From the NCBI GenBank assembly GCA_029953615.1, contig CP124529.1, positions 1,702,998-1,766,997 on the forward strand: a stretch of DNA of 64,000 bases. The letters run 5' to 3'. A program made the translations under genes and the position numbers. This document shows, in pieces, positions 31,675 to 40,797 of the stretch. Below the pieces are notes generated by a model, which saw only the letters and a program-made list of their open reading frames with translations, was not told the DNA's origin and searched no databases. The stretch is from Pseudomonas putida. Lineage in GTDB: Bacteria > Pseudomonadota > Gammaproteobacteria > Pseudomonadales > Pseudomonadaceae. The stretch's first letter is position 1. Each line of letters begins with the position of its first letter.

Positions 31675-32522
31675 GCAGAATGCTCCTCCAACAACTCACG
31701 AATGACCGGCGCCAGATCGCTGGCAGCCAGGCCTCTACCCTTTACACCCAGACGCTCGCCCGCACAGGCGTGCAGCCATACCCCCAGGCCCGCGGCATGC
31801 CAGGCATCCAGGCCTTGGGCCAGCAGCGCCGCCAGCACGCCGGTCAGCACATCACCCAGGCCAGCACCTGCCATGGCCGGGTGACCACGTTCGCACAGCA
31901 GCAGCTGCCCGGCCGGGTCGGCTACCAGCGTGCCGGCCCCCTTCAGTACGCAGACGCTGTTGTAACGGCGCGCCAGCTTGCGTGCAGCGCCCGGGCGGTC
32001 CGCCTGCACCGCCTCGGTGGAAATGCCCAGCAACCGCGCCGCCTCCCCCGGGTGCGGGGTAAGGATGCTGCCACTGGGCAGGGCCAGCGGGGTACGCGCC
32101 AGCAGGTTCAGGGCATCGGCGTCCCATACCTGCGGGCGCTCGGCATTGGCCACCGCCGACAGCAGGCTGCGGCCCCAGGCTGCCTGGCCCAGGCCGGGGC
32201 CGACCACCAGCACCGAAGCGCGCTCCAGCACGCCCATCAGCTGGTTGGCCGAACTGGCGCCCAGGCACATGACCTCGGGCAGGCGCGCCAGGCTGGCGGT
32301 CACGTGTTCGGGCCGGGTCGCCACACTGACCAGCCCCGCGCCACAGCGCAGGGCGGCTTCGGCACTGAGCAGCACGGCGCCACCGGTGCCGAGGTCGCCA
32401 CCGACTACCAGTACATGGCCGAAGTCGCCTTTATGGGCATGCGCATGACGTGCCGGCAGGTGCGCAACAGTCACGCTGCTGAGTAATTGAGGGGTGTGGC
32501 TGGGGTGTTTGGTCTGCGGCAT
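31662..32522 (-). CDS. nnrD: ADP/ATP-dependent NAD(P)H-hydrate dehydratase (YjeF C-domain only)
   Basis: It repairs hydrated NADH and NADPH. The most likely start is MPQTKHPSHTPQLLSSVTVA (32522), giving 286 residues. The ribokinase-like fold shows GTGGAVLLSAEAALRCGAGL, LTPHPGEAARLLG and the nucleotide-binding GAGLGDVLTGVLAALLAQG. E. coli Nnr is a fusion with an N-terminal epimerase; here only the dehydratase part is present, so the epimerase must be elsewhere. First gene of the nnr-tsaE-amiB-mutL train and divergent from queG, with 65 nt between them. Confidence 0.9.
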   Translation of the reverse strand: MPQTKHPSHTPQLLSSVTVAHLPARHAHAHKGDFGHVLVVGGDLGTGGAVLLSAEAALRCGAGLVSVATRPEHVTASLARLPEVMCLGASSANQLMGVLERASVLVVGPGLGQAAWGRSLLSAVANAERPQVWDADALNLLARTPLALPSGSILTPHPGEAARLLGISTEAVQADRPGAARKLARRYNSVCVLKGAGTLVADPAGQLLLCERGHPAMAGAGLGDVLTGVLAALLAQGLDAWHAAGLGVWLHACAGERLGVKGRGLAASDLAPVIRELLEEHSACLA

Positions 32523-32587
32523 GGGGTCAAAGGCTCCAATGTCTGGCAGAATTATACTCACCTGAGCCCGTATTGCCTTGCCCATCC

Positions 32588-33652
32588 ATGTCCGCCTCAA
32601 CTCCTGACCTCGCCCAACTGGCCCAATCGATCAAGATTTGGGGCCAGGAACTCGGTTTTGCCCATGTCGGCATCGCCGGGGTCGACCTTGGCGAACACGA
32701 ACACCACTTGCAGCGCTGGCTCGACGCCGGCTATCAGGGCGAGATGGATTACCTGGGCGCCCACGGCAGCAAACGCGCGCACCCGGAGCAACTGATCCCC
32801 GGCACAGTGCGCGTGGTATCGCTGCGCATGGACTACCTGCCCGGCGACACGCAAATGGCGCAGCGCCTGGCACAGCCGGAAAAGGCCTACGTGTCGCGCT
32901 ACGCCCTGGGCCGCGACTACCACAAACTGGTGCGCAAGCGCGTGCAGTTCCTGGCCGATCGCATTCAGGAAGCCATCGGCCCGTTCGGCTACCGCGCCTT
33001 TGTCGACAGTGCTCCAGTGCTGGAAAAGGCCCTGGCCGAGCAGGCCGGGCTGGGCTGGATCGGCAAGAACACCCTGCTGCTCAACCGCAAGGCGGGCAGC
33101 TATTTCTTCCTCGCCGAGCTGTTCGTCGACCTGCCGCTGCCGGTGGACGACGCCACCACCAGCGAACATTGCGGGCGTTGCCAGGCCTGCCTGGACATCT
33201 GCCCGACCCAGGCTTTCGTCGGGCCCTATGTGCTGGATGCACGGCGCTGCATCTCGTACCTGACCATCGAACTGCGCGGGCCGATTCCCGTCGAGTTGCG
33301 CGCGAAGATGGGCAACCGGGTGTTCGGTTGCGATGACTGCCAGATCGTCTGCCCCTGGAACCGCTTTGCCAGGCACAGCCAGGAACAGGACTTCCAGCCA
33401 CGGCACGGGCTGGAGAATGCCGAGCTGGCGGAGATGTTCCTGTGGGATGAAAGGACCTTCTTGCGCAAGACCGAAGGTGGACCGTTGCGCCGGGCCGGCT
33501 ATGAGCGCTGGTTGCGCAACCTGGCAGTGGGACTTGGCAATGCGCCATCGACAATCCCGGTGATCGAAGCGTTGAAGGCGCGGCGCGAGGATGCCTCGGA
33601 ACTGGTGAGGGAGCATGTGGAGTGGGCGCTGGCGCAGCACGGCGTTCAATAG
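32588..33652 (+). CDS. queG: Epoxyqueuosine reductase QueG
   Basis: QueG performs the last step of queuosine synthesis on tRNA, reducing epoxyqueuosine with a cobalamin cofactor and two [4Fe-4S] clusters. Starting at MSASTPDLAQLAQSIKIWGQ gives 354 residues. The cluster motifs are CGRCQACLDICPTQAF and CDDCQIVCPWNRF. The N-terminal cobalamin-binding region carries ISLRMDYLPG-type sequence (VVSLRMDYLPG). It is divergent from nnrD, an arrangement common in gamma-proteobacteria. Confidence 0.95.
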   Translation: MSASTPDLAQLAQSIKIWGQELGFAHVGIAGVDLGEHEHHLQRWLDAGYQGEMDYLGAHGSKRAHPEQLIPGTVRVVSLRMDYLPGDTQMAQRLAQPEKAYVSRYALGRDYHKLVRKRVQFLADRIQEAIGPFGYRAFVDSAPVLEKALAEQAGLGWIGKNTLLLNRKAGSYFFLAELFVDLPLPVDDATTSEHCGRCQACLDICPTQAFVGPYVLDARRCISYLTIELRGPIPVELRAKMGNRVFGCDDCQIVCPWNRFARHSQEQDFQPRHGLENAELAEMFLWDERTFLRKTEGGPLRRAGYERWLRNLAVGLGNAPSTIPVIEALKARREDASELVREHVEWALAQHGVQ

Positions 33653-33680
33653 CGCCCCGGCCCAAGAGCTTGCGCCACCC

Positions 33681-33768
33681 TTGTGGGAGCGGGCGTGCCC
33701 GCGAATCAGGCAACGTGGTGGATGGCACCGGCTCTGCCGGTGTTCGCGGGCACGCCCGCTCCCGCAGG
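33681..33768. repeat. Composite REP element with inner hairpin CACCGGC-TCT-GCCGGTG
   Basis: Two inverted family-A units flank an internal hairpin at 33726-33742. It lies between the convergent queG and TRIC-like genes. Confidence 0.9.
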
Positions 33769-33793
33769 GGGCCAGGTTGCGCCCGCGACGGCG

Positions 33794-34405
33794 TCACTGC
33801 TGGTCGTTGTAGTGGAACTTGGGCATTTCCCAATGGAACCGAATCGCCAGTAACCGCAGCAGGAACCCGCCAAACAAGGTCAGTAACATCGCCTGCTCTG
33901 CCGGCACCTTGAAGTACACACAGCCCAGGTAGAACCACGCCGCCGCAAACGACACACTGGCGTACAGCTCGCGGCGGAACACCAAGGGAATATCGTTACA
34001 AAAGATGTCCCGCAAGATCCCGCCAAATACCCCGGTGATCACCCCGCTGATCGAGGCTACCAGCATGCCCTGTCCCATCTCCAGTGCAGTCATGCAGCCA
34101 ATCAGGGTAAAGGCCACCAGCCCCAGGGCATCGAGCACCAGGAACAGCGAGCGCAAGCGGCGCATCATCGGCGCGATGAAGATGGTCAGCAGTGCCGCAC
34201 AGCTGGTCAGCACCAGGTACTCCGGGTGCTTCACCCAGGTCAGAGGGTAATGTCCGAGCAGCACATCGCGCACCGAGCCGCCACCCAGGGCGGTGACGCA
34301 AGCAATCAGCACCACGCCGAACCAGTCCATGCCACGGCGGCCGGCAGATAACGCACCGGTCATGGCTTCGGCGGTGATGGCAATGAGGTAGAGCATCAAC
34401 AACAT
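33794..34405 (-). CDS. TRIC-like cation channel family membrane protein (UPF0126/YicG type)
   Basis: The 203-residue membrane protein has about seven hydrophobic segments. It contains the two pseudo-repeat signatures of the family, GGGSVRDVLLGHYPL and GGILRDIFCNDIPLVF. Bacterial members are related to trimeric intracellular cation channels, but the physiological substrate is not settled. I chose the start MLLMLYLIAITAEAMTG (34405) because upstream in-frame codons run through the orn terminator. It is on the same strand as orn but separated from it by that terminator. Confidence 0.88.
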   Translation of the reverse strand: MLLMLYLIAITAEAMTGALSAGRRGMDWFGVVLIACVTALGGGSVRDVLLGHYPLTWVKHPEYLVLTSCAALLTIFIAPMMRRLRSLFLVLDALGLVAFTLIGCMTALEMGQGMLVASISGVITGVFGGILRDIFCNDIPLVFRRELYASVSFAAAWFYLGCVYFKVPAEQAMLLTLFGGFLLRLLAIRFHWEMPKFHYNDQQ

Positions 34406-34467
34406 GGTGCTGGGTCCGTTCGGGCGTGCGAGAAAGGCGCGCAGTCTAACCAGTTGCCCATGGCACC

Positions 34468-34502
34468 AAAAGGGGGCGCAGATACAATATCTGCGCCCTT
34501 TC
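34468..34502 (-). terminator. Rho-independent terminator after orn
   Basis: On the minus strand GGGCGCAGATA-TTG-TATCTGCGCCC is followed by CCTTTTGG, beginning 4 nt after the orn stop. Confidence 0.85.
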
Positions 34503-34505
34503 GGC

Positions 34506-35048
34506 TCACACCTTGATGAAGTGCTCGCGATAGTGGCGCAGTTCGGCGATCGATTCGCGGATGTCGTCCAGTGCCAGGTGGGTGTTGCCCTTCTTGAAGC
34601 TGTCACGCACGTCAGGCGCCCAGCGTGCGGCCAGCTCCTTCAGGGTCGAGACATCCAGGTTGCGGTAGTGGAAGTAGTTTTCCAGGTTGCGCATGTGGCG
34701 GTAGAGGAAGCGGCGGTCCTGGCAGATGCTGTTGCCGCAGATAGGCGATTTGCCTTTCGGCACCCACTGCTCGAGAAACGCAATGGTCTGCGCCTCGGCT
34801 TCGGCCATGTCGACCTTGCTCTCGCGTACGCGCTGGGTCAGGCCAGAGGCACCATGGGTGCGGGTGTTCCACTCGTCCATGCGCGCCAGCACTTCGTCAC
34901 TGTGATGGATGGCGATCACCGGCCCTTCGGCCAGGGTGTTCAGCTCGCTGTCGGTGACGATGGTGGCCATCTCGATAATGACGTCGCTGTCCGGATCCAG
35001 GCCAGTCATTTCCAGGTCGATCCAGATCAGGTTCTGTGGGTTTTGCAT
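34506..35048 (-). CDS. orn: Oligoribonuclease
   Basis: Orn degrades 2-5-nt RNAs and clears pGpG, ending c-di-GMP turnover. The 180-residue DEDD-family protein starts [20 protein letters not shown], with catalytic Asp11 and Glu13 in the first motif and HYREHF near the C-terminus. The ATG at 35048 is preceded by AGGAGC. It is divergent from rsgA, a conserved arrangement. Confidence 0.97.
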   Translation of the reverse strand: MQNPQNLIWIDLEMTGLDPDSDVIIEMATIVTDSELNTLAEGPVIAIHHSDEVLARMDEWNTRTHGASGLTQRVRESKVDMAEAEAQTIAFLEQWVPKGKSPICGNSICQDRRFLYRHMRNLENYFHYRNLDVSTLKELAARWAPDVRDSFKKGNTHLALDDIRESIAELRHYREHFIKV

Positions 35049-35190
35049 GCGGGGGCTCCTCGTATAGGCCGTCATAGTAGCGTAGTGGCCAAGGCGCGCC
35101 CATTCACGGCACGCAGGTAGGCGAAATGGTCCGGCGCCTGGCGTGCTAAACTGCCTGCCGTTTTCAACCCGCCCCTTGCACGGAACCTTC

Positions 35191-36222
35191 ATGGCCAAAC
35201 GCCAGCTCAATCGCCGCCAGAACTGGCGCATCGAAAAAATCCAGAACGAGCGCGCCGCGCGTGCGGCCAAACGCGAACAGCACGTACTGCAGGAACTGGA
35301 GGGCGGCGACCTGGGGCCGGAGCAGCTGGGCCTGGTGATTGCGCACTTCGGTGTGCAGGTAGAAGTGGAAGCCCAGGACGGCGAGGCCGCGGGCCAGGTA
35401 TTCCGCTGCCACTTGCGCGCCAACCTGCCGGCGCTGGTTACCGGCGACCGCGTGGTCTGGCGGGCGGGCAACCAGGGCATTGGCGTGATCGTCGCGCAGA
35501 TGCCGCGCAGCACCGAGCTGTGCCGGCCGAACAACCACGGCCAGCTGAAGCCGGTGGCAGCCAACGTCGACCTGATCGTGATCGTCTTCGCCCCCGCGCC
35601 CGAACCGCACCCCAACCTGATCGACCGTTACCTGGTGGCCGCAGAGCACGCCGGCATTCGCCCCCTGTTGCTGCTGAACAAGGCCGACCTGATCAACGAC
35701 GAGAACGGCCCGGGCCTGCATGCGCTGCTGGAGGTCTATCGCGAGCTGGACTACCCGCTGCTGGAGGTTTCGGCGCACCACGGTGACGGCATGCAACGCC
35801 TGCAGCAGATGCTCGACGGCCACATCAGCGTGTTCGTCGGCCAGTCGGGGGTGGGCAAGTCGTCGCTGGTCAACAGCCTGCTGCCGGACGCCGGCACCCG
35901 TGTCGGCGACCTTTCGGAATGGTCTGGCCAGGGTACCCACACCACCACCACCGCGCGGCTGTACCACTTCCCCAATGGTGGCGACCTGATCGACTCGCCG
36001 GGCATCCGCGAGTTCGGCCTGGGTCACGTCAGCCGCAGTGATGTGGAGGATGGCTTCATCGAGTTCCGCGACCTGTTCGGCACCTGCCGCTTCCGCGACT
36101 GCAAGCATGATCGCGAACCTGGCTGTGCACTGCTCAAGGCGCTGGACGAGGGTCGCATCAAGCCGCAACGGATGAACAGCTACCGCTCGATCATCGCAAG
36201 TTTGCCGGAAGACGCTTACTGA
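35191..36222 (+). CDS. rsgA: Small-subunit biogenesis GTPase RsgA
   Basis: RsgA is a circularly permuted GTPase that tests late 30S assembly. Starting at [20 protein letters not shown] gives 343 residues. There is an N-terminal OB fold, then G4 LLNKADL, G1 [15 protein letters not shown], and G3 DSPG (permuted order), and a zinc-binding C-terminus with [16 protein letters not shown]. It is divergent from orn and upstream of motAB on the opposite strand. Confidence 0.97.
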   Translation: MAKRQLNRRQNWRIEKIQNERAARAAKREQHVLQELEGGDLGPEQLGLVIAHFGVQVEVEAQDGEAAGQVFRCHLRANLPALVTGDRVVWRAGNQGIGVIVAQMPRSTELCRPNNHGQLKPVAANVDLIVIVFAPAPEPHPNLIDRYLVAAEHAGIRPLLLLNKADLINDENGPGLHALLEVYRELDYPLLEVSAHHGDGMQRLQQMLDGHISVFVGQSGVGKSSLVNSLLPDAGTRVGDLSEWSGQGTHTTTTARLYHFPNGGDLIDSPGIREFGLGHVSRSDVEDGFIEFRDLFGTCRFRDCKHDREPGCALLKALDEGRIKPQRMNSYRSIIASLPEDAY

Positions 36223-36270
36223 CCTGCCCGCTCCCGCAGGTACTGCACAAGGCTCAAGGGCCACGCCAAT

Positions 36271-36359
36271 CCTGTGGGAGCGGGCGTGCCCGCGAAGCAG
36301 GCAGCACGGTGGTTGGCACGGGCTTCGCCCGTGTTCGCGGGCAAGCCCGCCCCCACAGG
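36271..36359. repeat. Composite REP element with inner hairpin CACGGGC-TTC-GCCCGTG
   Basis: Two inverted units flank an internal hairpin at 36317-36333. A partial unit (CCCGCTCCCGCAGG) precedes it at 36227-36240. It lies between the convergent rsgA and motB genes. Confidence 0.9.
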
Positions 36360-36398
36360 TTCCGCGCTTGCTTCAGCTACAGCGCGATCCTGTAGGGT

Positions 36399-37412
36399 TT
36401 ACTGTTCCTTGGCCTCATCCATCTTCAACGCCCCCTCTTCGAAGATGTTCAGCTTCTGGCGCAGTTCACGCGGTTGCATGGGTGCCTGCTCGGTCCCCGC
36501 TGGCGCAGCCGGTGCCGCAGCGGCCGGAGGTGCAGGCTCGGCAGGCGGTGCCTCCGGCGTACCCTGCTCACCCTCGATGTTGCGCTGGGCCTTCTTGGTC
36601 AGCACGATGATATCGATGCGCCGGTTGACCGGGTTGAACGGGTTCTTGCGGTCGAACAGCGACGACGAGGCATAACCCACCACCCGTGCCACCTGGCCGT
36701 CCGGGTAGCCACCGGCCACCAGCGCACGGCGCGCGGCGTTGGCGCGGTTGGCCGACAGCTCCCAGTTGCCGAACTCGCCACTGCCGGCATACGGCTTGGC
36801 GTCGGTGTGGCCACTGATGCTGATCTTGTTCGGCACGGCCTTGATGGTGTCGGCCATGGCCAGCAGGATGTCCTCGAAGTACGGCTGCAGGCGCGCACTG
36901 CCAATGTCGAACATCGGCCGGTTCTCGGCATCCATGATCTGGATGCGCAGGCCGTCCTGGGTGATCTCGAACAGGATCTGGTCCTTGAACTTCTGCAGCT
37001 GCGGGTTCTCTTCCACCTTGTTCTGCAGTTCCTGCAGCAGCAACTCCAGGCGCTCGCGCTCGACCTGCTCGGCCATTGTCTCCACCTGGTCCTTGTCCAG
37101 CTGGATGCTGGTATCAGGCGTCGGCTCGGACTTGGCTTCGGGGTTGATGGTCTTTTCCGGCGCCAGCTGGGGCGAGCCGCCCAGGTCGATGACGTAGGGC
37201 GTGCCGCTTTCCGAAAAGCCTATCGGGTCTTTGAAATAGCCGGCAATGGCGATCTTCTGCTCCGGCGTGGCCGTGGACAAAAGCCACAGCACCAGGAAGA
37301 ACGCCATCATCGCCGTGGCGAAGTCGGCGAAGGCGATTTTCCAGGCGCCGCCGTGGTGGCCGCCGCCAAAGCGCTTTACGCGCTTGACGATGATGGGCTG
37401 ATTGTTCTCCAT
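36399..37412 (-). CDS. motB: Flagellar motor stator protein MotB
   Basis: MotB anchors the MotA4B2 stator to peptidoglycan and carries the proton path. The 337-residue protein has a single membrane segment following a basic N-terminus, with the proton-binding Asp30 in FADFATAMMAFFLVLWLLS. An OmpA-like peptidoglycan-binding domain (ISISGHTDAKPYAG, NRRIDIIVL) follows, then an Ala/Pro-rich tail (PAEPAPPAAAAPAAPAGTEQ). It starts 3 nt after the motA stop in the corrected frame. Confidence 0.96.
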   Translation of the reverse strand: MENNQPIIVKRVKRFGGGHHGGAWKIAFADFATAMMAFFLVLWLLSTATPEQKIAIAGYFKDPIGFSESGTPYVIDLGGSPQLAPEKTINPEAKSEPTPDTSIQLDKDQVETMAEQVERERLELLLQELQNKVEENPQLQKFKDQILFEITQDGLRIQIMDAENRPMFDIGSARLQPYFEDILLAMADTIKAVPNKISISGHTDAKPYAGSGEFGNWELSANRANAARRALVAGGYPDGQVARVVGYASSSLFDRKNPFNPVNRRIDIIVLTKKAQRNIEGEQGTPEAPPAEPAPPAAAAPAAPAGTEQAPMQPRELRQKLNIFEEGALKMDEAKEQ

Positions 37413-37415
37413 GAC

Positions 37416-38268
37416 TCAGCGACCGCGAACCGCTTGTTCCAGCTCGGCGAAGCTTGGACGGTGCTTGGGGTACAGCACCTTGCGCCCGGAACTCGACCGC
37501 CAGCGAAGGCGGCATGCCCGAGGCCGAAGCCACCAGCGAAGCCTTGATCGATTCGTAGAGGTTCAGCTCTTCCTTGGCATCGTGCTCCAGGCACTTGGCC
37601 AACGGGCCGAAGAAGCCGTAGGCCGCCAGAATACCGAAGAAGGTACCCACCAGTGCCGCACCCACATGGAGGCCGATGGAAGCCTGGTCACCATCGCCGA
37701 GCGAGGCCATGGTCACCACGATACCCAGTACCGCCGCAACGATACCGAAGCCGGGCATGCCGTCGGCGATGCCGGTCACCGCATGGGAGGGATGCTCCAG
37801 CTCTTCCTTCATGCTCAGCAGTTCCATGTCGAACAGGCCCTCGAGCTCGTGCGGGGCCATGTTGCCGGTGGACATGATGCGCAGGTAGTCGCAGACGAAC
37901 GCGGTCATGCGCTCATCGGCCAGCACCGTCGGGTACTTGGCGAAGATCGGGCTGGCGGCGGCATCCTCGATGTCGGCCTCGATGGCCATCATGCCTTCAC
38001 GACGGCTTTTGTTGAGGATCTCGTACACCAGGCCCAGCACTTCCAGGTAGAACGCGTGAGTGAAGCGCGAGCCGAACATCTTCATCGACTTCTTGATGAC
38101 GTGCATGGTCATGTGGCCAGGGTTGGCCTGCAGGAATGCACCAAAGGCCGCACCGCCAATGATCAGTACTTCGAACGGCTGGATCAGCGCTGCGATCTTG
38201 CCGTGGGAGAGCACGTATCCGCCGAGCACGCTCGCGAATACGACGATGATGCCGATAATTTTAGCCAT
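37416..38268 (-). CDS. motA: Flagellar motor stator protein MotA, frameshifted near the C-terminus
   Basis: MotA is the four-segment inner-membrane stator subunit that drives rotation by proton flow. It starts MAKIIGIIVVFASVLGGYVL, and the conserved core (GIADGMPGFGIVAAVLGIVV, then the second membrane pair) is intact. The frame breaks after SLAVEF because of one extra G in the plus-strand GG at 37488-37489. Removing it restores FGRKVLYPKHRPSFAELEQA followed by VRGR and TGA at 37418-37416, the family's normal end, for 283 residues. As given, the frame reads through into motB sequence to 37114. A sequence error is the likelier cause. A sigma-28 promoter lies upstream. Confidence 0.93.
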
Positions 38269-38332
38269 AGGTTCAAAGCACTTGCTGTCGTGGTCAGGGG
38301 AAGAGGCGGGAGCTTTAAAACTCTTCTTCTAC

Positions 38333-38359
38333 TTATCGGCAGAACTGCGCCAGACTATA
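38333..38359 (-). promoter_or_regulatory. Sigma-28 (FliA) promoter for motAB
   Basis: On the minus strand TATA-N15-GCCGATAA is present. The -10 is a perfect match to the FliA consensus, the -35 matches TAAA at three of four bases, and the spacing is exact. It lies about 65 nt before the motA ATG. Confidence 0.8.
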
Positions 38360-38398
38360 GCCACTCATTGCGAAAAGCCAGTTCGGACTGATGTCAAA

Positions 38399-39934
38399 AT
38401 GCCAATTGAAACCAAGGTGCCCGCTCAGGCTCCACGTACGCTAGATGCCTGGGTAAAGCTGCTCGAGAGCGTTCGCATCCCCGTGCCGAAGCACAGCTAC
38501 GACCGGGTCATGGCCGCCATCCACGATAGCCGCCGCTCGCTGCGCGATATCGCCGAACTGATGCAGGATAGCCCGGCGCTGGTGCTGTCGGTGATGCGCG
38601 AAGCCAATCACCCCACCAATGCCAGCCTGGCCGAGCCTGCCGAAAGCCTGGAAGTCGCCCTCAACCGCCTGGGCCTGGAGCGCAGCGAACAGCTGCTCAA
38701 ACGCCTGCCAGCGGTGCCCGTCGAAGAGATCCCGCCGGTACTTTGCCAGTTCCAGCTGATCAGCCAGCACGCCTCGCAGCAAGCCAGCGGCCTGTTCGCC
38801 AGCCGCCTGGCACGGCTGTGGCAGGAGATCCACTGGGGCAGCCTGCTGTTCCTGTCACCGCTCTGGCCGCTGGCGCTGGCCTACCCCAAGTTGCTCGATA
38901 CCTGGGAGCTGCGGGTTATCCACAAGGGCGAAGACGCCGCCCATGTCGAGGAAGAACTGTTTGGCGTGCGCATCCTGGAACTGTGCCAGACCATGGCAGA
39001 GTACTGGCGCCTGCCACAATGGGTGACCCAGGGTTACCGCCTGTTGCTGGAAGAACGCGAACAACTGGCGCAGGTGCTGAATATCGCCCGCGACCAGGAC
39101 CTGCTCAGCCAGCAACACCGCCTGGACGCCGAACCTGGTCTGCGTCGCTGGTTCAACCAGCCGGCCAACACCGTGCTGCTGGCCAACAACCTGGCCCTGG
39201 CGGCACAGGTGGGCTGGGACAACCCCCACCTGCTGCGCTGGCAGTTGCTGACCGCACTGTACCTGCAGACCTCGCTGGAAGACGTGCAGCAACAGGTGCA
39301 CCAGCAAGCTGCCGCCAGCGCCCGCCGCCATGCCCAGCATGCCCTGTTCCATCCGGCCGAAGCGCTGATCTGGCCCTGGCATCAGCGTCGCCCGCACCCG
39401 GACATGCTGGCGCCGCCACCGCCCACCAGCGACGAACTGGCGCGCTGGCGCAAGCTGTGCCAGGACCTTCTGGCCCAGCCCAGCCCGTTCACCAACAGCG
39501 TGCACCTGGCCACGCAGGTTATCGAAGCCCTGCTGGCCTCTGGCATGCAGCGCATCCTGCTGCTGAGCCTGGACAAGGCCAACGACCAGCTGCGCGTGCA
39601 GCAGATGGCCGGCCTGCCAAAGGAAGCCGGCGCGCTGGTGCTGCCGGTGACGCAGAACAAACTGCTGCAGAAGCTGCTGGGCCAGGCCGGGCAATTGCGC
39701 ATCACCCCGGAAAACCACAGCCAGTTCTCGGCCCTGCTGCCGGCCCCGCTGCGTGCCTTGTTCCACAGCGAGCACGTACTGCTGCGCTCGCTGGCGGTGA
39801 ACGGGCAGGTGCTGATGCTGATGATGGCTGACCAAGGCGGCCGGCCGCTGGCCGATGTCAGCGTGCAAGCCTTCGGCAAGACCGCGCAGTGCACCGAACG
39901 GGCGCTGTCGGTGTTTGCCAACCGCAAGGCCTGA
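38399..39934 (+). CDS. HDOD-domain protein with C-terminal GAF-like region
   Basis: HDOD proteins are degenerate HD phosphohydrolases that act as scaffolds in signalling and motility; the role here is unknown. The start MPIETKVPAQAPRTLDAWVK gives 511 residues. The HDOD domain covers about residues 15-270 (IPVPKHSYDRVMAAIHDSRR, ELMQDSPALVLSVMREANHP) and lacks an HD catalytic pair. Residues from about 345 (FTNSVHLATQVIEALLASGM) resemble a GAF domain. It is divergent from motA with the sigma-28 promoter between them, which hints at a motility link, but this is inference. The ribosome site is weak, so the start is uncertain. Confidence 0.8.
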   Translation: MPIETKVPAQAPRTLDAWVKLLESVRIPVPKHSYDRVMAAIHDSRRSLRDIAELMQDSPALVLSVMREANHPTNASLAEPAESLEVALNRLGLERSEQLLKRLPAVPVEEIPPVLCQFQLISQHASQQASGLFASRLARLWQEIHWGSLLFLSPLWPLALAYPKLLDTWELRVIHKGEDAAHVEEELFGVRILELCQTMAEYWRLPQWVTQGYRLLLEEREQLAQVLNIARDQDLLSQQHRLDAEPGLRRWFNQPANTVLLANNLALAAQVGWDNPHLLRWQLLTALYLQTSLEDVQQQVHQQAAASARRHAQHALFHPAEALIWPWHQRRPHPDMLAPPPPTSDELARWRKLCQDLLAQPSPFTNSVHLATQVIEALLASGMQRILLLSLDKANDQLRVQQMAGLPKEAGALVLPVTQNKLLQKLLGQAGQLRITPENHSQFSALLPAPLRALFHSEHVLLRSLAVNGQVLMLMMADQGGRPLADVSVQAFGKTAQCTERALSVFANRKA

Positions 39935-39978
39935 GCCTTGCGCTACAATCGCCCCTCTTTCCACATTGGAGACCGTGG

Positions 39979-40788
39979 ATGACTGACTTTTCCGGCTTGC
40001 CCCTGGTGATCGAAGCCGCGGACCTGCTGCAACGCCTGGATTCGCCACAGCTGATCCTGGTCGACCTGAGCAGCGCCAACCGCTATGTCAGCGGGCATAT
40101 CCCCGGGGCACGCTTCGTCGAAGGCAAGCGTACCCAGCTTGGCCAGCCACCCGCGCCCGGCCTGCTGCCGGCCCTTGGCGAGCTGGAAAAACTGTTCAGC
40201 GAACTCGGCCACCGCGACGATGCCGTGTATGTGGTGTATGACGATGAAGGCGGCGGCTGGGCCGGGCGCTTCATCTGGCTGCTCGACGTGATCGGCCACC
40301 AGCGCTACCACTACCTCAACGGCGGCATCCAGGCCTGGCCGGCCGACAAGCTCTCCACCGAAGTGCCAGCCAATGGCAATACGCCGGTGCACCTGCGCAT
40401 CGACAGCGCCCCTACCGCCACCCGCGAGTACCTGCAAAGCCGCCTGGGCGCCGACGACCTGGTCATCTGGGACGCCCGTGGCCCGCAGGAATTCAGCGGA
40501 GAAAAAGTACTGGCAGCCAAGGGCGGCCACATCCCCGGCGCGATCAACTTCGAGTGGACCGCCGGCATGGACCTCAACGACCACCTGCGCATCCGCCAGG
40601 ACATCGCCGACGTCCTGCAGAAGCTGGGTATCACCCCCGACAAGGAAGTGATCACCCACTGCCAGACCCACCGCCGCTCCGGTTTCACCTACCTGGTGGC
40701 CAAGGCCCTTGGCTACCCGCGCGTCAAGGCCTACGCCGGCTCGTGGAGCGAATGGGGCAACCACCCGGACACGCCTGTAGAAGTTTGA
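39979..40788 (+). CDS. Thiosulfate/3-mercaptopyruvate sulfurtransferase (rhodanese)
   Basis: It transfers sulfane sulfur from thiosulfate or mercaptopyruvate to thiophilic acceptors. The 269-residue protein has two rhodanese domains. The first is inactive-type, with RYVSGHIPGARFVEG; the second carries catalytic Cys228 in the loop CQTHRRSGFTY. It starts MTDFSGLPLVIEAADLLQRL. It is followed by psd after 9 nt, so the two are probably cotranscribed, a pairing conserved in pseudomonads. Which donor it prefers cannot be decided from the sequence. Confidence 0.92.
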   Translation: MTDFSGLPLVIEAADLLQRLDSPQLILVDLSSANRYVSGHIPGARFVEGKRTQLGQPPAPGLLPALGELEKLFSELGHRDDAVYVVYDDEGGGWAGRFIWLLDVIGHQRYHYLNGGIQAWPADKLSTEVPANGNTPVHLRIDSAPTATREYLQSRLGADDLVIWDARGPQEFSGEKVLAAKGGHIPGAINFEWTAGMDLNDHLRIRQDIADVLQKLGITPDKEVITHCQTHRRSGFTYLVAKALGYPRVKAYAGSWSEWGNHPDTPVEV

Positions 40789-40797
40789 GGAACCTGC

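Noticed and set aside
38060..38398. An N-terminal extension of the HDOD protein back to 38060
   Set aside because: It would read antisense through motA and its promoter, with no conserved sequence.
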